Made by a program: the position numbers and the translations under genes. Positions 50,342 through 60,131 of a stretch of 64,000 nt of DNA are shown one piece after another. This stretch comes from Candidatus Saccharibacteria bacterium UBA1103. GTDB taxonomy: Bacteria > Patescibacteriota > Saccharimonadia > Saccharimonadales > Saccharimonadaceae. How positions within the stretch are numbered: position 1 is the stretch's first letter; each line of letters begins with the position of its first letter. The notes under the pieces are model-generated. The model saw only the letters and a list, made by a program, of their open reading frames with translations, was not told the DNA's origin and ran no database searches. The stretch lies in contig DCBQ01000004.1 in the NCBI GenBank assembly GCA_002313515.1, positions 1-64,000 on the forward strand, read 5' to 3'.

Positions 50342-52360
50342 ATGGCACATGAATTCAAGTTGCGTTCTAAGTATCAACCGACTGGTGATCAGCCTGAGGC
50401 GATTGCTGAGCTAACTAACGGCATTCGTGCGGGCGAAAAGTTCCAAACCCTCATGGGTGTCACTGGTTCGGGCAAGACCTTCACTATGGCTAACTTGATT
50501 CAGAATACTGGTAAGCCTACTCTGGTACTGGCACACAACAAGACTCTAGCAGCACAGCTGTTCTCGGAATTTAAACAGTTCTTCCCGGAGAACGAGGTTC
50601 ACTACTTCGTTTCCTATTTTGATTATTATCAGCCAGAGGCCTACATTGCCAGTAGTGACACCTATATCGAGAAGGATAGTCGGATTAACGAGGAAATTGA
50701 CCGCCTGCGTCATGCGGCAACTTCGGCGCTACTAACCCGTAGGGACGTGATTATCGTGGCATCGGTTAGCTGTATCTATGGTATCGGTTCGCCGGCGGAC
50801 TACGCGGAGATGTCGGTGGATTTGACGCGAGGTATGCGCTACAACCAAGCCAAATTTATTCGTCACCTGAACGATATTCAGTACCACCGTAATGATATGG
50901 ACTTTGCGCGCGGTACCTTCCGAGTGCGGGGCGATACCATCGACATCTTTCCGTCGGGACGCGAGACGGCCTTTCGTATTGAATTCTTTGGTGACGAGGT
51001 CGAGCGAATTCTAGAAATTGACCCACTGACTGGCGAAGTGCTGGGTTATCCTGATGAGATACGCATTTTCCCAACCAGCCACTATGTGACGCCCGAGGAC
51101 AAGCTGAAGCACGCTATCGAACAGATTAAGGATGAATATGAGCAGCGGGTTAAATTTTTTGAGGAGCATCAGAAGTATCTAGAGGCTCAGCGACTGACTC
51201 AACGCATCAAGTATGACGTCGAGATGATGGAGCAGACTGGTTTTGTGAAGGGCATTGAGAATTACTCGCGCTATCTAACCGGCCGTGAACCGGGCGAGCA
51301 GCCGGCGACGCTATTGGATTACTTTCCGGATGACTTCTTGATGCTGATTGATGAGTCGCACATGACTATTCCGCAGGTGCGAGGTATGTATAATGGCGAC
51401 CGGGCTAGAAAGGAAACCCTGGTGGAATACGGCTTTCGCCTGCCTAGTGCACTGGATAACCGCCCCCTAACCTTCAGCGAATTCGAAGGGCACATTAACC
51501 AGGTAGTGTTCGTGAGCGCAACGCCGGGTGAGTACGAGCTAGCTCATTCGCCGAAGCCAGTAGAGCAGGTAATCCGTCCGACTGGGCTGTTGGATCCGAA
51601 AATTGAGGTAAGACCAACCGAGCATCAGGTAGACGATATTGTGAACGAGATTCAAGACCGCATTGCCAAGGGGCAGCGGGTGTTGGTAACTACATTGACT
51701 AAGCGTATGGCAGAGGACCTCTCGGACTATCTGATTGAAAATGGTATTAAAACCGCCTATATTCATAGTGACATTGATACTTTAGAGCGTAGTGATATTC
51801 TGAAAGACTTGCGCACGGGCGTATACGATGCGCTGGTAGGCATCAACCTACTTCGCGAGGGTCTTGACTTGCCAGAGGTGTCGCTAGTCTGCATTGTGGA
51901 TGCGGATAAAGAAGGTTTCTTGCGTAGTGTGCCAGCACTAATTCAGACTATTGGCCGCGCTGCCCGTCATGTGGAGGGCAAAGTGATTATGTATGGCGAC
52001 CAGATTACGGATTCGATGCGTGAGGCTATTGACGAAACTGAGCGCCGCCGCTCCATTCAGGATCGCTACAATAAAGAGCACGGTATTACGCCACATTCGG
52101 TGGCAAAGGCGATTGATGAGGGCTTGCGTGCGATCATCCCGGTCAAAGATAATGATAAGAAGCCGAAGTTGAATCTAAATAAGATTCCATCGGATGAGTA
52201 TAAGGATCTGATCGATGACCTGACTTCACAGATGGAACTAGCAGCGGCGAATTTGGAGTTCGAGAAGGCGGCGGATCTACGCGATACGATTACCGATATA
52301 AAGAAACGTCTAGATAAGATTGGCTCGTATCGCAAAAATAATGATATAATGTTACCATAA
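50342..52360 (+). CDS. uvrB: Excinuclease ABC subunit B
   Basis: 672-aa damage-verification helicase. Walker A GVTGSGKTFT near residue 40, the beta-hairpin region HYFVSYFDYYQPEAYI, LIDESHMT, the helicase C block INLLREGLDLPEVSLV and a final UVR motif (NLEFEKAADLRDTI) for UvrC contact are all present. TATAAT (50329-50334) ends 7 nt before the ATG. Full length, unlike uvrC. Confidence 0.97.
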   Translation: MAHEFKLRSKYQPTGDQPEAIAELTNGIRAGEKFQTLMGVTGSGKTFTMANLIQNTGKPTLVLAHNKTLAAQLFSEFKQFFPENEVHYFVSYFDYYQPEAYIASSDTYIEKDSRINEEIDRLRHAATSALLTRRDVIIVASVSCIYGIGSPADYAEMSVDLTRGMRYNQAKFIRHLNDIQYHRNDMDFARGTFRVRGDTIDIFPSGRETAFRIEFFGDEVERILEIDPLTGEVLGYPDEIRIFPTSHYVTPEDKLKHAIEQIKDEYEQRVKFFEEHQKYLEAQRLTQRIKYDVEMMEQTGFVKGIENYSRYLTGREPGEQPATLLDYFPDDFLMLIDESHMTIPQVRGMYNGDRARKETLVEYGFRLPSALDNRPLTFSEFEGHINQVVFVSATPGEYELAHSPKPVEQVIRPTGLLDPKIEVRPTEHQVDDIVNEIQDRIAKGQRVLVTTLTKRMAEDLSDYLIENGIKTAYIHSDIDTLERSDILKDLRTGVYDALVGINLLREGLDLPEVSLVCIVDADKEGFLRSVPALIQTIGRAARHVEGKVIMYGDQITDSMREAIDETERRRSIQDRYNKEHGITPHSVAKAIDEGLRAIIPVKDNDKKPKLNLNKIPSDEYKDLIDDLTSQMELAAANLEFEKAADLRDTITDIKKRLDKIGSYRKNNDIMLP

Positions 52361-52384
52361 GCTTTAATTATAGGAGGAGTGAGT

Positions 52385-53032
52385 ATGGAAGATAAGCGTC
52401 CGGGGGCTGGCCTGTATGCCACTTACGCTAGTGCCATTACTGGTTTTATCGTGGCGCTGGTGTTGGGCGCGGCCGTGCTAATGGGTGGAATTATGCGATT
52501 CTTTGATGTGTCGATGATTCTGCCGGTTCTAGGTGGTCTGATCGATACGGGTGTAGTCGCTGTTGCGGCTGGTGTTATCTCAATTGTAGCCATGAACAAG
52601 GTTGCCCATTCGGCAGATTCTGGTCTGTTAGTATCTAGTGATTTTTATCGAACGGCTAATGGTGTAGCAAAATTTGTGGCCAAGGCCTTGGCGGTGTTTG
52701 GTGCGGCGGTAGCGGTAGCGGCACTACTAGAGATGCTGCTGAGAGCTAGTACTATTGAGTATAACTGGAAGACTTACCTGTTGGGCTCATGCTTGCCGGC
52801 GCTAAGCTTGGCGGCTGGTGCATTTGCATCTGGCATTATGATAGAGAAATTCGAGAAGGCTCAGATAAAGCCAAATGTACTGCCTATTGTAGCTGTAGTT
52901 GTAGCGGGTGTAGCTCTACTGATGGCGGTCATTGCTGTGGCAGTTAAGAGTAACATTAGCACTACCTCAATCTACAATAGCACCATAAAATACGAGCCAG
53001 TAAAACTAAATACCAGTACATACGATTATTAG
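52385..53032 (+). CDS. Four-helix membrane protein, unknown function
   Basis: 215 aa with about four hydrophobic helices (near 12-35, 45-65, 90-112, 165-190), small-residue-rich (Ala, Gly, Val). Start ATG 52385 has GGAGG (52373-52377) 7 nt upstream; a GTG at 52379 is too close to it. -10 TATAAT lies inside the end of uvrB (about 52345). It precedes a DUF948/YtxH-like pair. The family is not recognised. Confidence 0.72.
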   Translation: MEDKRPGAGLYATYASAITGFIVALVLGAAVLMGGIMRFFDVSMILPVLGGLIDTGVVAVAAGVISIVAMNKVAHSADSGLLVSSDFYRTANGVAKFVAKALAVFGAAVAVAALLEMLLRASTIEYNWKTYLLGSCLPALSLAAGAFASGIMIEKFEKAQIKPNVLPIVAVVVAGVALLMAVIAVAVKSNISTTSIYNSTIKYEPVKLNTSTYDY

Positions 53033-53047
53033 TGAGGGCTATTATAG

Positions 53048-53329
53048 ATGGATGCATTCCAAATACTAGTGATAATTCTCTCGGCCTTTCTAGGCATATT
53101 TCTGATACTGGGTATAGTGCTGCTAATCATGTGTATCCGCGTATCGCGCAAGATTAACAGAATAACGCAGAATATTGAAGAGGCTAGCAACAGTTTACGC
53201 GAGGGTGCTGCTGGGCTGGGTAATTTAGTGGTAACCTTGAATCAACTTGCTAGCCCTGCTGTAATTGCACGTATTGTGGTAAAATATATACGTCACTATA
53301 TAACAAAAAGGAGGACACAAAATGACTGA
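53048..53329 (+). CDS. DUF948-like membrane protein
   Basis: 93 aa. One N-terminal membrane helix (about 5-30, ILVIILSAFLGIFLILGIVLL) and then a helical segment (INRITQNIEEASNSLREGAAGL). Size and layout recall DUF948 proteins, which often precede YtxH genes as here. The next gene starts inside its end (ATGACTGA, 8-nt overlap). Function is unknown; an envelope stress role is only inferred. Confidence 0.7.
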   Translation: MDAFQILVIILSAFLGIFLILGIVLLIMCIRVSRKINRITQNIEEASNSLREGAAGLGNLVVTLNQLASPAVIARIVVKYIRHYITKRRTQND

Positions 53330-53657
53330 GAAAAAGAGTTCCGGTGCTGGTAAGTTTGCCCTAGGTGCTCTAATCGGTGCTGCTGCTGGTGCTATTGCCG
53401 GCATCCTGACTGCGCCAAAAGCCGGCAAGGAAACGCGGGCAGATATTGGCCGTAAGGCTGGTGAGCTAAAAGACGCTGCTAGTGACAAGCTAGCCGATGC
53501 CAAAGACTTTGCGTCAGACAAGCTTGACGATGCTAAAGAGTTCACTTCGGCACGCGTTGAAGACACTAAGAAGTTCTTCAATAAAGAAAAGGCTGCAGCT
53601 GCCAAGGAGGCTAAGAAGACCAAGCGTGATATTGAACGTGAGCTAGACGAAGACTAG
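53322..53657 (+). CDS. YtxH-like envelope protein
   Basis: 111 aa. The N-terminal glycine/alanine-rich helix (FALGALIGAAAGAIAGILTAPKAGKE) carries the LTAPKxGKE signature of the YtxH family. The rest is a long amphipathic Lys/Asp/Ala helix with repeated DAKxFxSDKLDDAKEF units. AAAGGAGG precedes the ATG. Members are general-stress-associated in Bacillus; the function is not established. Confidence 0.85.
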   Translation: MTEKKSSGAGKFALGALIGAAAGAIAGILTAPKAGKETRADIGRKAGELKDAASDKLADAKDFASDKLDDAKEFTSARVEDTKKFFNKEKAAAAKEAKKTKRDIERELDED

Positions 53658-53700
53658 TTGTCTGCTTGATTAGGCCAATCGTCACGATCGCGTCGTGTTG

Positions 53701-53729
53701 CCTCCCCTTTGTAAGGGGGAGGTATTTTT
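53701..53729 (+). terminator. Terminator after ytxH-like gene (CCTCCC family)
   Basis: CCTCCCC (53701-53707) pairs with GGGGAGG (53716-53722), followed by TATTTTT. It belongs to the dispersed CCTCCC palindromes but has a T-run. Confidence 0.7.
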
Positions 53730-53743
53730 GGCTCTAATAATGC

Positions 53744-53749
53744 TATAAT
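53744..53749 (+). promoter_or_regulatory. dnaE leaderless -10 box
   Basis: TGC-TATAAT ending 7 nt before the dnaE ATG, without a ribosome site. Confidence 0.65.
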
Positions 53750-53756
53750 AGATGTA

Positions 53757-56700
53757 ATGAGCGAGGGAATTGACTACAAAAACTATGACTGGAAGCCAAA
53801 TGACTTTGTGCACCTGCACAATCATACGACCTACAGTGTTTTGGATGGTCTGACTCAATTGCAAGACTTAATTGACAAATGTAAAGAGTTTGGCATGGAT
53901 GCGGCGGCCATTACCGATCATGGCACGTTATCGGGTGTGCTGGACTATTACAAAAAGGCGAAGGCTTCGGGTATTAAGCCGATCCTAGGTATAGAGACTT
54001 ACGTAGCGGCGCGCCGGATGCATGACCGCGATCCTGCTAAGGATAAGCAGCGCTATCACTTGACGGTGCTAGCTATGAATAATGAAGGCTTCAAGAACCT
54101 GATGCGATTAAGTTCGACGGCTAATCTTGAGGGTATGTATTATAAACCGCGCATTGATCATGAGCTGTTGGAGAAGTACAACGAAGGGCTGATTGTCTTA
54201 TCGGGCTGTGCGTCGGGTGAAGTTGGCGTGGCACTGAAGACAGGTGATTACGATAAGGCGGTTAAAATTGCGAAATGGTATAAAAACCTGCTAGGCGATC
54301 GCTATTATCTAGAGCTGCAGGACCATGGTCATCCGAAGAGTCGCACGCACTGGAAGGTGCAGGAGACTATTAATAATGGCTTAATGAAGATGAGCAAAGA
54401 GCTGGATATTCCTCTGGTGGTTACTTGCGATGGGCACTACCTGACTCACGAATATCAGAAGGCACACGAGATTTTGCTGTGTGTGGGCACTGGTTCGTTC
54501 CTGTCGGATACCAACCGTATGTCGCTATCAGATTTTGAGCTACATCTAACGGACCCGCGCGATATTATTGACCACTGGAAGGACGACTGTCCTGAGGCGA
54601 TTATTAACACGCGTAAAGTGGCTGATCGCTGTAATGTCGAGATTGAGCTGGGGCGTATTTTAATTCCAAAGTTTCCAGGTATTCCAGAGGGCGAGACAGA
54701 GCATAGCTACTTCCATCGCTTGGTTTATCAGGGGCTGCTGGTGCGCTACTGCAATATGACACTAGAGGAGGCTGAAAAATACAAGGTCGAAGATATTAAG
54801 CCGATGCTGCCAGACGTAGTGCGTGAGCGTGCTGAGATGGAACTAGGCGTGATCGGTTCTATGGGCTACGAGGGTTATTTCTTGATCGTCCAGGACTTTA
54901 TTAACTGGGGCAAGGATCAGGGCTACGTGTTTGGCCCTGGGCGTGGTTCGGCGGCTGGATCGATTGTGTCGTATGGTATTCGTATTACAGATCTGGACCC
55001 GCTTAAGTACGACTTGCTATTCGAGCGTTTTCTAAATCCAGATCGTATTTCTATGCCAGATATCGACGTAGATATGCAGGATACTTGCCGTGATGCCATT
55101 ATCAATTATTGTGCTGACAAATATGGTCATGATCACGTTTGTAACATTGTAACATTTGGCACTATGGCTTCACGGTCGGCTGTGCGCGATGTGGCGCGAG
55201 TACTACAAGTGCCATATGCTGAAGCCGATCGTTTAAGCAAGCTAGTTCCAACTGGTCCACAATCGGCACACTTGGGTTCGCTTAAGGATATGCTAAACAG
55301 CGATCCGGATATGAAGAAAGAATACGAGACTAACCCGACAGCTAAGCAGGTTTACGATTATTCCATGCAGCTGGAAGGTACGATTCGTAGTCACGGTGTA
55401 CACGCTTGCGGTATCGTGATTGCGCCAGAGCCTCTGATTGATATTATTCCGCTCGAGTGGGCGCAGAAGGGGGTGGTTTCAACACAGTTCCCAGCGCCGC
55501 AGGTGGAGGAAATGGGTTTGCTGAAGATGGACTTCCTAGGTCTATCTAACCTTACGATTATTGATAACTGTCGGCGTATTATTCGCAAGGTTTATCACGA
55601 GGAAGTTGATCTGACGCACCTGCCGCTGGATGATGAGGAGACCTATAAGCTGCTGCAGCGCGGCGATACTACGGGTGTATTCCAGCTTGAATCGGCGGGT
55701 ATGAAGCGCTATCTGAAGGAGCTCAAGCCAACGCATTTTGAGGATATTATTGCTATGGTGGCATTGTACCGACCGGGCCCGATGCAGTTTATTGACACCT
55801 TCATTAGGCGTAAGCATGGCCTAGAGCCGATCTCTTATCCGCATCCGTCGATGGAGCCTCAGCTTAAGGAAACCTATGGCGTTTTGGTTTACCAAGAGCA
55901 GTTCATGGTGATTTCGAAAGAATGCTGTGGTTTCACGGGCGGCCAGGCCGACACTCTACGTAAGGCCGTGGCAAAGAAGAAAATTAAACTACTAGAGAAG
56001 ATGAAACCGGCCTTTATTGATGGTGCGGTTGAGAAAGTGGGCGCCAGTCGTGAGGTGATGGAGAAGTTCTGGACTGAGCTAGAGGACTTCGCTTCGTACT
56101 GTTTTAATAAATCGCACGCTGCCTGCTATGGTCTAATTGCCTACTGGACTGCCTACTTAAAGGCGCATTATCCAGACGCTTACATGGCGGCCTTGATGAC
56201 TAGTGACTCAGATAACACTGATCGCCTGACCATCGAGATTACCGAGTGTAAGAAGCTGGGTTTACAGGTGGTTTGTCCGGATATTAATGAATCGTTTAAT
56301 GAGTTTGCCGTCGTGCCAGGTACTAACAAGATTCGCTTTGGGCTAGGTGCCATTAAGGGTGTTGGCGGGACAGCAATTGAGGATATTCTGGCTAAGAAAA
56401 AGGATGGTCCATTCGAGTCGCTAGAGGATTTTGCTAAGCGCGTGAATAGTCGGGTCTGCAATCGTAAGGTGTACGAATCGCTAATCAAAGCAGGCGCCTT
56501 TGATTGTTTCCAGCTGAAAAATCCACTGCCGAATGGTTTTATTGGTAGTCGTTCGGATCTATTGTTTAACCTAGATTCAATTATCGCTTTTGCACAGAAA
56601 TATCAGAAGGAGGCGGCATCGGGTCAGGCCGATCTGTTCTCGATGCTAGGTGATGCTAGTGAGATGGAACGAGCACAGTCGCACCTTGATATGGTTCCAT

Positions 56701-57587
56701 CGCCCAGTCAATCTAGCGATAAGGAGCAACTGGGCTGGGAGCGCGAGCTACTAGGTCTATATCTGTCGGCGCACCCACTGGATCGTTATGATACTTTTTT
56801 TGAGGAGCAGATGAATCCGATTGAGAGCATTACCTCGGATCAGGATGGTGCGCTTGCTACCATTGGCGGTCTAATCGCAAGGCAACGTACATTGGTAACT
56901 AAATCAGGTACCAAGATGGCTTTTCTGGGCATCGAGGACAAAACTAAGGATATTGAAGTAGTAGTATTTCCGCGCGTGTATGAAACTATGCCGAAAGATC
57001 TAGATCCATCGGCGGTACTCAAAGTAGTGGGTCGAGTCAGCGGTAAAGACCGCGAGGGTAATAGACAACCTGATCCCTCAATTATCGCTGACCGCATCGA
57101 GGTAATTACTGATGATATCTTAAACGGCTATCTACCAACTGGCACGAAGAAAGGTCCAGTGGATATGTCGACAGTGGGGCAACGCAACAAATGGAGCAAG
57201 CGCGGTAAACAAGGCGGGCACAATGGTGATTCATCAGGTGGCTCTGGCGGTGGCTATCGCGGTAGTGGTGGCAGTTACGGCGGAGCGTCCTATGTGGCCG
57301 AAGCGCCGGTGCACAAAGCTCCACCAATTGATATGTCGCAGTATAGCGTAGTCGATAGTGCTGAGCCGAAGCGCATGTATGTGCTAGTAAAAGATCCGAC
57401 TGATGGTAATGCCTTGATGGCTTTGAAAGAGAAGCTGTCGGAGTTCTCCGGTAAAGACCAAGCGATCTTAGTGTTGGGCGAGGATAAAAAGTCGGCTATC
57501 AAAATGCCATTTGGCATTAAAGTTTGCCAGCAACTAACTGACGCCGCGGCTAGCATCTTTGGTAAAGAGTGCGTAGCAGTGAAATGA
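53757..57587 (+). CDS. dnaE: DNA polymerase III alpha subunit
   Basis: 1276-aa replicative polymerase. PHP domain at the N-terminus (HLHNHTTYS, with H19, H21, H23, and AITDHG). The polymerase site is in PDIDVDMQD (D435, D437) and KMDFLGL (D592), with GPGRGSAAGS before it. Tandem helix-hairpin-helix and OB domains follow. A Gly/Ser-rich linker (about 1135-1180) separates a final domain of roughly 95 residues (MYVLVKDPTDGNALM). The PHP metal ligands look largely intact, so proofreading by PHP is possible; no PolC or separate epsilon subunit is in the window. Confidence 0.96.
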   Translation: MSEGIDYKNYDWKPNDFVHLHNHTTYSVLDGLTQLQDLIDKCKEFGMDAAAITDHGTLSGVLDYYKKAKASGIKPILGIETYVAARRMHDRDPAKDKQRYHLTVLAMNNEGFKNLMRLSSTANLEGMYYKPRIDHELLEKYNEGLIVLSGCASGEVGVALKTGDYDKAVKIAKWYKNLLGDRYYLELQDHGHPKSRTHWKVQETINNGLMKMSKELDIPLVVTCDGHYLTHEYQKAHEILLCVGTGSFLSDTNRMSLSDFELHLTDPRDIIDHWKDDCPEAIINTRKVADRCNVEIELGRILIPKFPGIPEGETEHSYFHRLVYQGLLVRYCNMTLEEAEKYKVEDIKPMLPDVVRERAEMELGVIGSMGYEGYFLIVQDFINWGKDQGYVFGPGRGSAAGSIVSYGIRITDLDPLKYDLLFERFLNPDRISMPDIDVDMQDTCRDAIINYCADKYGHDHVCNIVTFGTMASRSAVRDVARVLQVPYAEADRLSKLVPTGPQSAHLGSLKDMLNSDPDMKKEYETNPTAKQVYDYSMQLEGTIRSHGVHACGIVIAPEPLIDIIPLEWAQKGVVSTQFPAPQVEEMGLLKMDFLGLSNLTIIDNCRRIIRKVYHEEVDLTHLPLDDEETYKLLQRGDTTGVFQLESAGMKRYLKELKPTHFEDIIAMVALYRPGPMQFIDTFIRRKHGLEPISYPHPSMEPQLKETYGVLVYQEQFMVISKECCGFTGGQADTLRKAVAKKKIKLLEKMKPAFIDGAVEKVGASREVMEKFWTELEDFASYCFNKSHAACYGLIAYWTAYLKAHYPDAYMAALMTSDSDNTDRLTIEITECKKLGLQVVCPDINESFNEFAVVPGTNKIRFGLGAIKGVGGTAIEDILAKKKDGPFESLEDFAKRVNSRVCNRKVYESLIKAGAFDCFQLKNPLPNGFIGSRSDLLFNLDSIIAFAQKYQKEAASGQADLFSMLGDASEMERAQSHLDMVPSPSQSSDKEQLGWERELLGLYLSAHPLDRYDTFFEEQMNPIESITSDQDGALATIGGLIARQRTLVTKSGTKMAFLGIEDKTKDIEVVVFPRVYETMPKDLDPSAVLKVVGRVSGKDREGNRQPDPSIIADRIEVITDDILNGYLPTGTKKGPVDMSTVGQRNKWSKRGKQGGHNGDSSGGSGGGYRGSGGSYGGASYVAEAPVHKAPPIDMSQYSVVDSAEPKRMYVLVKDPTDGNALMALKEKLSEFSGKDQAILVLGEDKKSAIKMPFGIKVCQQLTDAAASIFGKECVAVK

Positions 57588-57980
57588 CGGCTATACAAGC
57601 ATGATCTGTATCATTTTATTTTTGAGTGCAAGCGGTTTTGCGATGTCATAAAAATGCGGAAAATCTTGCATCAATCTTAGTTATTTGATGGCTACCACCT
57701 GCGGAACAAATAGCGCAAGAGCAATGGAGAGTTCTAAAAAATGGTGGACAAGCTAAATAAACTAGTTAATATAACCAAGTCCCACCCTATAAAGAGTGAC
57801 AAGCAGTGGCGTAGCCACGCTGGAAGGGTTTAGGGTATGCATCCCATGCTACGCCTGTGAGGTCATGCGCCGTGATACCAGCACTCATAATGTTTACCGC
57901 GTCGTCCTCTCGGCAATCTAGCTGAATACAACTCTTATAAAAATATGGCGATAAACTAGCATAAGTGCTAAAATATAGCT
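57588..57980. other. 393-bp spacer between dnaE and the SdrD_B-like gene
   Basis: No intact gene. A 16-codon frame with signal-peptide character (57601-57651, MICIILFLSASGFAMS) and a protein-like open fragment (57689-57760, ending QEQWRVLKNGGQAK) suggest relics. GGCGTAGC (57808-57815)/GCTACGCC (57848-57855) and GGG-TATGCAT-CCC form a hairpin of about 48 nt. The 3' end carries the next promoter. Confidence 0.45.
57969..57974 (+). promoter_or_regulatory. -10 box of the SdrD_B-like gene
   Basis: TGC-TAAAAT ending 6 nt before the ATG at 57981, without a ribosome site. Confidence 0.6.
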
Positions 57981-60131
57981 ATGAAAATTTGGTGGGCAAT
58001 GACAGCTATTCTGGCTTTCTGTGTTACGGCGTCGCCAGTGGTAGCTAAAAGCACGGCAGCCAGCCCGCTGTACGAAAGAAACCTTACGCTTAGCGATATC
58101 CGTGGTGAAACGTTCGAGATAGAGCTACCGAATTCTATAGCTAGCAAGGGCGATCGGTTGCAGGATGTGAACTTTGCTGATGGTGACTGTACTAAGTCGA
58201 CATTGTCTAGTGACATATCATTTTCTAACCGTACGATTAAATATACCATTAAGCCATATGCTGTAGGTCACGATATGTTTTGTTATAAGATAGCTAGCGA
58301 CAATGATCAGCTGCGGCAGGGGAAGATAAAACTGAATATTGGTATGCCTAGTAAGGGCCAAAATATTTTAAAAGGCGATGTGTGGGTGGATCATAATCTC
58401 GATTACATACAAGATGATGAGCCAAAAGAGTATTCAATGACAGAGCGGGTAGGCTGGACGGTGTACTTATGGCGTGTCGATCTGGTGACGGGCGAGAAAT
58501 TCTATTTTGCTAAAACGGATACGGCGGGTGAATATGGCATATGGAAATTTAAGAACGTTCCAGCTGGTAAGTATGTGATAACGATGGAAGTGAAGCCAGA
58601 CTATATGGGTAATCGGTTTTCACCACAACGCCCATATAGCATGCTCGATATTGAGGTGCCGGAAAATATACCAAGGGGTTGTAAGGACGAAAATTCTTTG
58701 TGTCTACATGATGACAATAACTTTAAGGTTGCGAAGGCAATTAATGCCAAGGATGATGTGCATGAGATTAGCATTGATAGAATTGGTGATAGTCAAAGCG
58801 ATATTGTTGATGTACTAGCTAACGATACGGGGCCGAATGGCAGAGATAACAGCATGCTATCAACTGAAGATGCTCAATATGGCTGCCTGCCTAGTTTAGG
58901 TGCGGTTGGCCCGAATGATTTACGCATAGATGTTGGCTCGGATACGGCAACATACCATAACATAAAATATAATCTTAGGCCCGGTGCGTATGGACATGAT
59001 GTGATCTGTTATCGCGCCGGAACTAGCTATCTGCGTTCGCAGATTTTGCTAGAGAGTAAGCTGAGACAAAGCGGGAATCTGTATGCTGGGCCCGTTGATC
59101 TAACTAATCCGACGTATTATTTTAATCGAACATCTACTGTAAATGATGCGGCTAAGGCAAACATAACAATTAAGCCTAAAGAGACGGCGAGAATTGAGGG
59201 TTTAGCGTACGTTGACTCGAATCTAAACAAGCAGATGGATGACGGCGAGGACTTAGCCAATGGAACAGCTAACCTGGAAACCGATTACTACCAGATAATG
59301 TATAATCAGCCACGCATAAAGAGCACGCTAATTACTAGTGGAAAGTTTAGTTTTAATCAACTTCCCGCGGGAAAATTGGACTACCAACTGTCGGCTGCTA
59401 ACGGTAATCTGCAATCGGATGGGCAAACTTTCCAGATTGGGAATGTGGGTGATACTGTTCAAAAGAAGGTTAGAATGTGGCATCCTGCTATTATTAAAGA
59501 CATAAAGCTGGACGTGAATGTGGATGACATTCATAGGGCACAGACTTATCAGTTGGCGGTCCTGAATGGCCAAATAGGCTCTAATGGCACAGATGATGAT
59601 CAGTTGACGGTTGGTAAAATCATTAGTACTGACGCCTGTCCACGTCCCGCTGGTAACTGGGCAATTGATGCTGATGGCAAGCAAATTGTCTACACGCTGC
59701 CAGCAAATTACGCCAGCGACACGGTGTTATTTTGCTATCGAATTAATAATATTTATACAGGCGAAAGCTATGACGCTAAAGTGACGATAAATCTGCATAT
59801 TCTACGCAATAGTACCATTAGTGGTACGCTGTACTTAAACCGTAATTTAACCGATGGCAACGTATTTCTACCCAATGATGCACTGGCCAATGTCTCGCTA
59901 GTGCTGCTGGACGACGATAATCACCGCATGGCAGCTGTAACTACCGATCAGAATGGTCGATATGTCTTTGGCGGATTGGCGGCGGGTACGTATCATGTTT
60001 CTCTAGACAGTGGGGCTATTGCATCGAAGGGTGATGTTGGGTATACTAATAATATTAAGTCCGGCCGTAAGGTCGGAGTTTTTAGTAAGTATAAGGAACT
60101 CTATACGAAAGGAGAAGTATGGAAGGACTAA
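57981..60131 (+). CDS. Secreted SdrD_B-type repeat protein
   Basis: 716 aa. Signal peptide 1-22 (ending SPVVAK). Three SdrD_B/CnaB-like modules are marked by calcium-loop-type motifs: GDVWVDHNLDYIQDDEP (about 133), GLAYVDSNLNKQMDDGED (about 413) and GTLYLNRNLTDGN (about 614), each with a later FxxLPAGxY-type strand. Between them lie Cys-containing beta domains, for example AYGHDVICYR and AVGHDMFCYK, which form an internal repeat. There is no C-terminal anchor, so release or non-covalent attachment is likely. Leaderless promoter. The stop lies 13 nt inside nusA, whose ribosome site is within this gene. Confidence 0.85.
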   Translation: MKIWWAMTAILAFCVTASPVVAKSTAASPLYERNLTLSDIRGETFEIELPNSIASKGDRLQDVNFADGDCTKSTLSSDISFSNRTIKYTIKPYAVGHDMFCYKIASDNDQLRQGKIKLNIGMPSKGQNILKGDVWVDHNLDYIQDDEPKEYSMTERVGWTVYLWRVDLVTGEKFYFAKTDTAGEYGIWKFKNVPAGKYVITMEVKPDYMGNRFSPQRPYSMLDIEVPENIPRGCKDENSLCLHDDNNFKVAKAINAKDDVHEISIDRIGDSQSDIVDVLANDTGPNGRDNSMLSTEDAQYGCLPSLGAVGPNDLRIDVGSDTATYHNIKYNLRPGAYGHDVICYRAGTSYLRSQILLESKLRQSGNLYAGPVDLTNPTYYFNRTSTVNDAAKANITIKPKETARIEGLAYVDSNLNKQMDDGEDLANGTANLETDYYQIMYNQPRIKSTLITSGKFSFNQLPAGKLDYQLSAANGNLQSDGQTFQIGNVGDTVQKKVRMWHPAIIKDIKLDVNVDDIHRAQTYQLAVLNGQIGSNGTDDDQLTVGKIISTDACPRPAGNWAIDADGKQIVYTLPANYASDTVLFCYRINNIYTGESYDAKVTINLHILRNSTISGTLYLNRNLTDGNVFLPNDALANVSLVLLDDDNHRMAAVTTDQNGRYVFGGLAAGTYHVSLDSGAIASKGDVGYTNNIKSGRKVGVFSKYKELYTKGEVWKD

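Noticed and set aside
52379..52384. GTG start for the four-helix membrane protein
   Set aside because: It lies one base after GGAGG; ATG 52385 has normal spacing.
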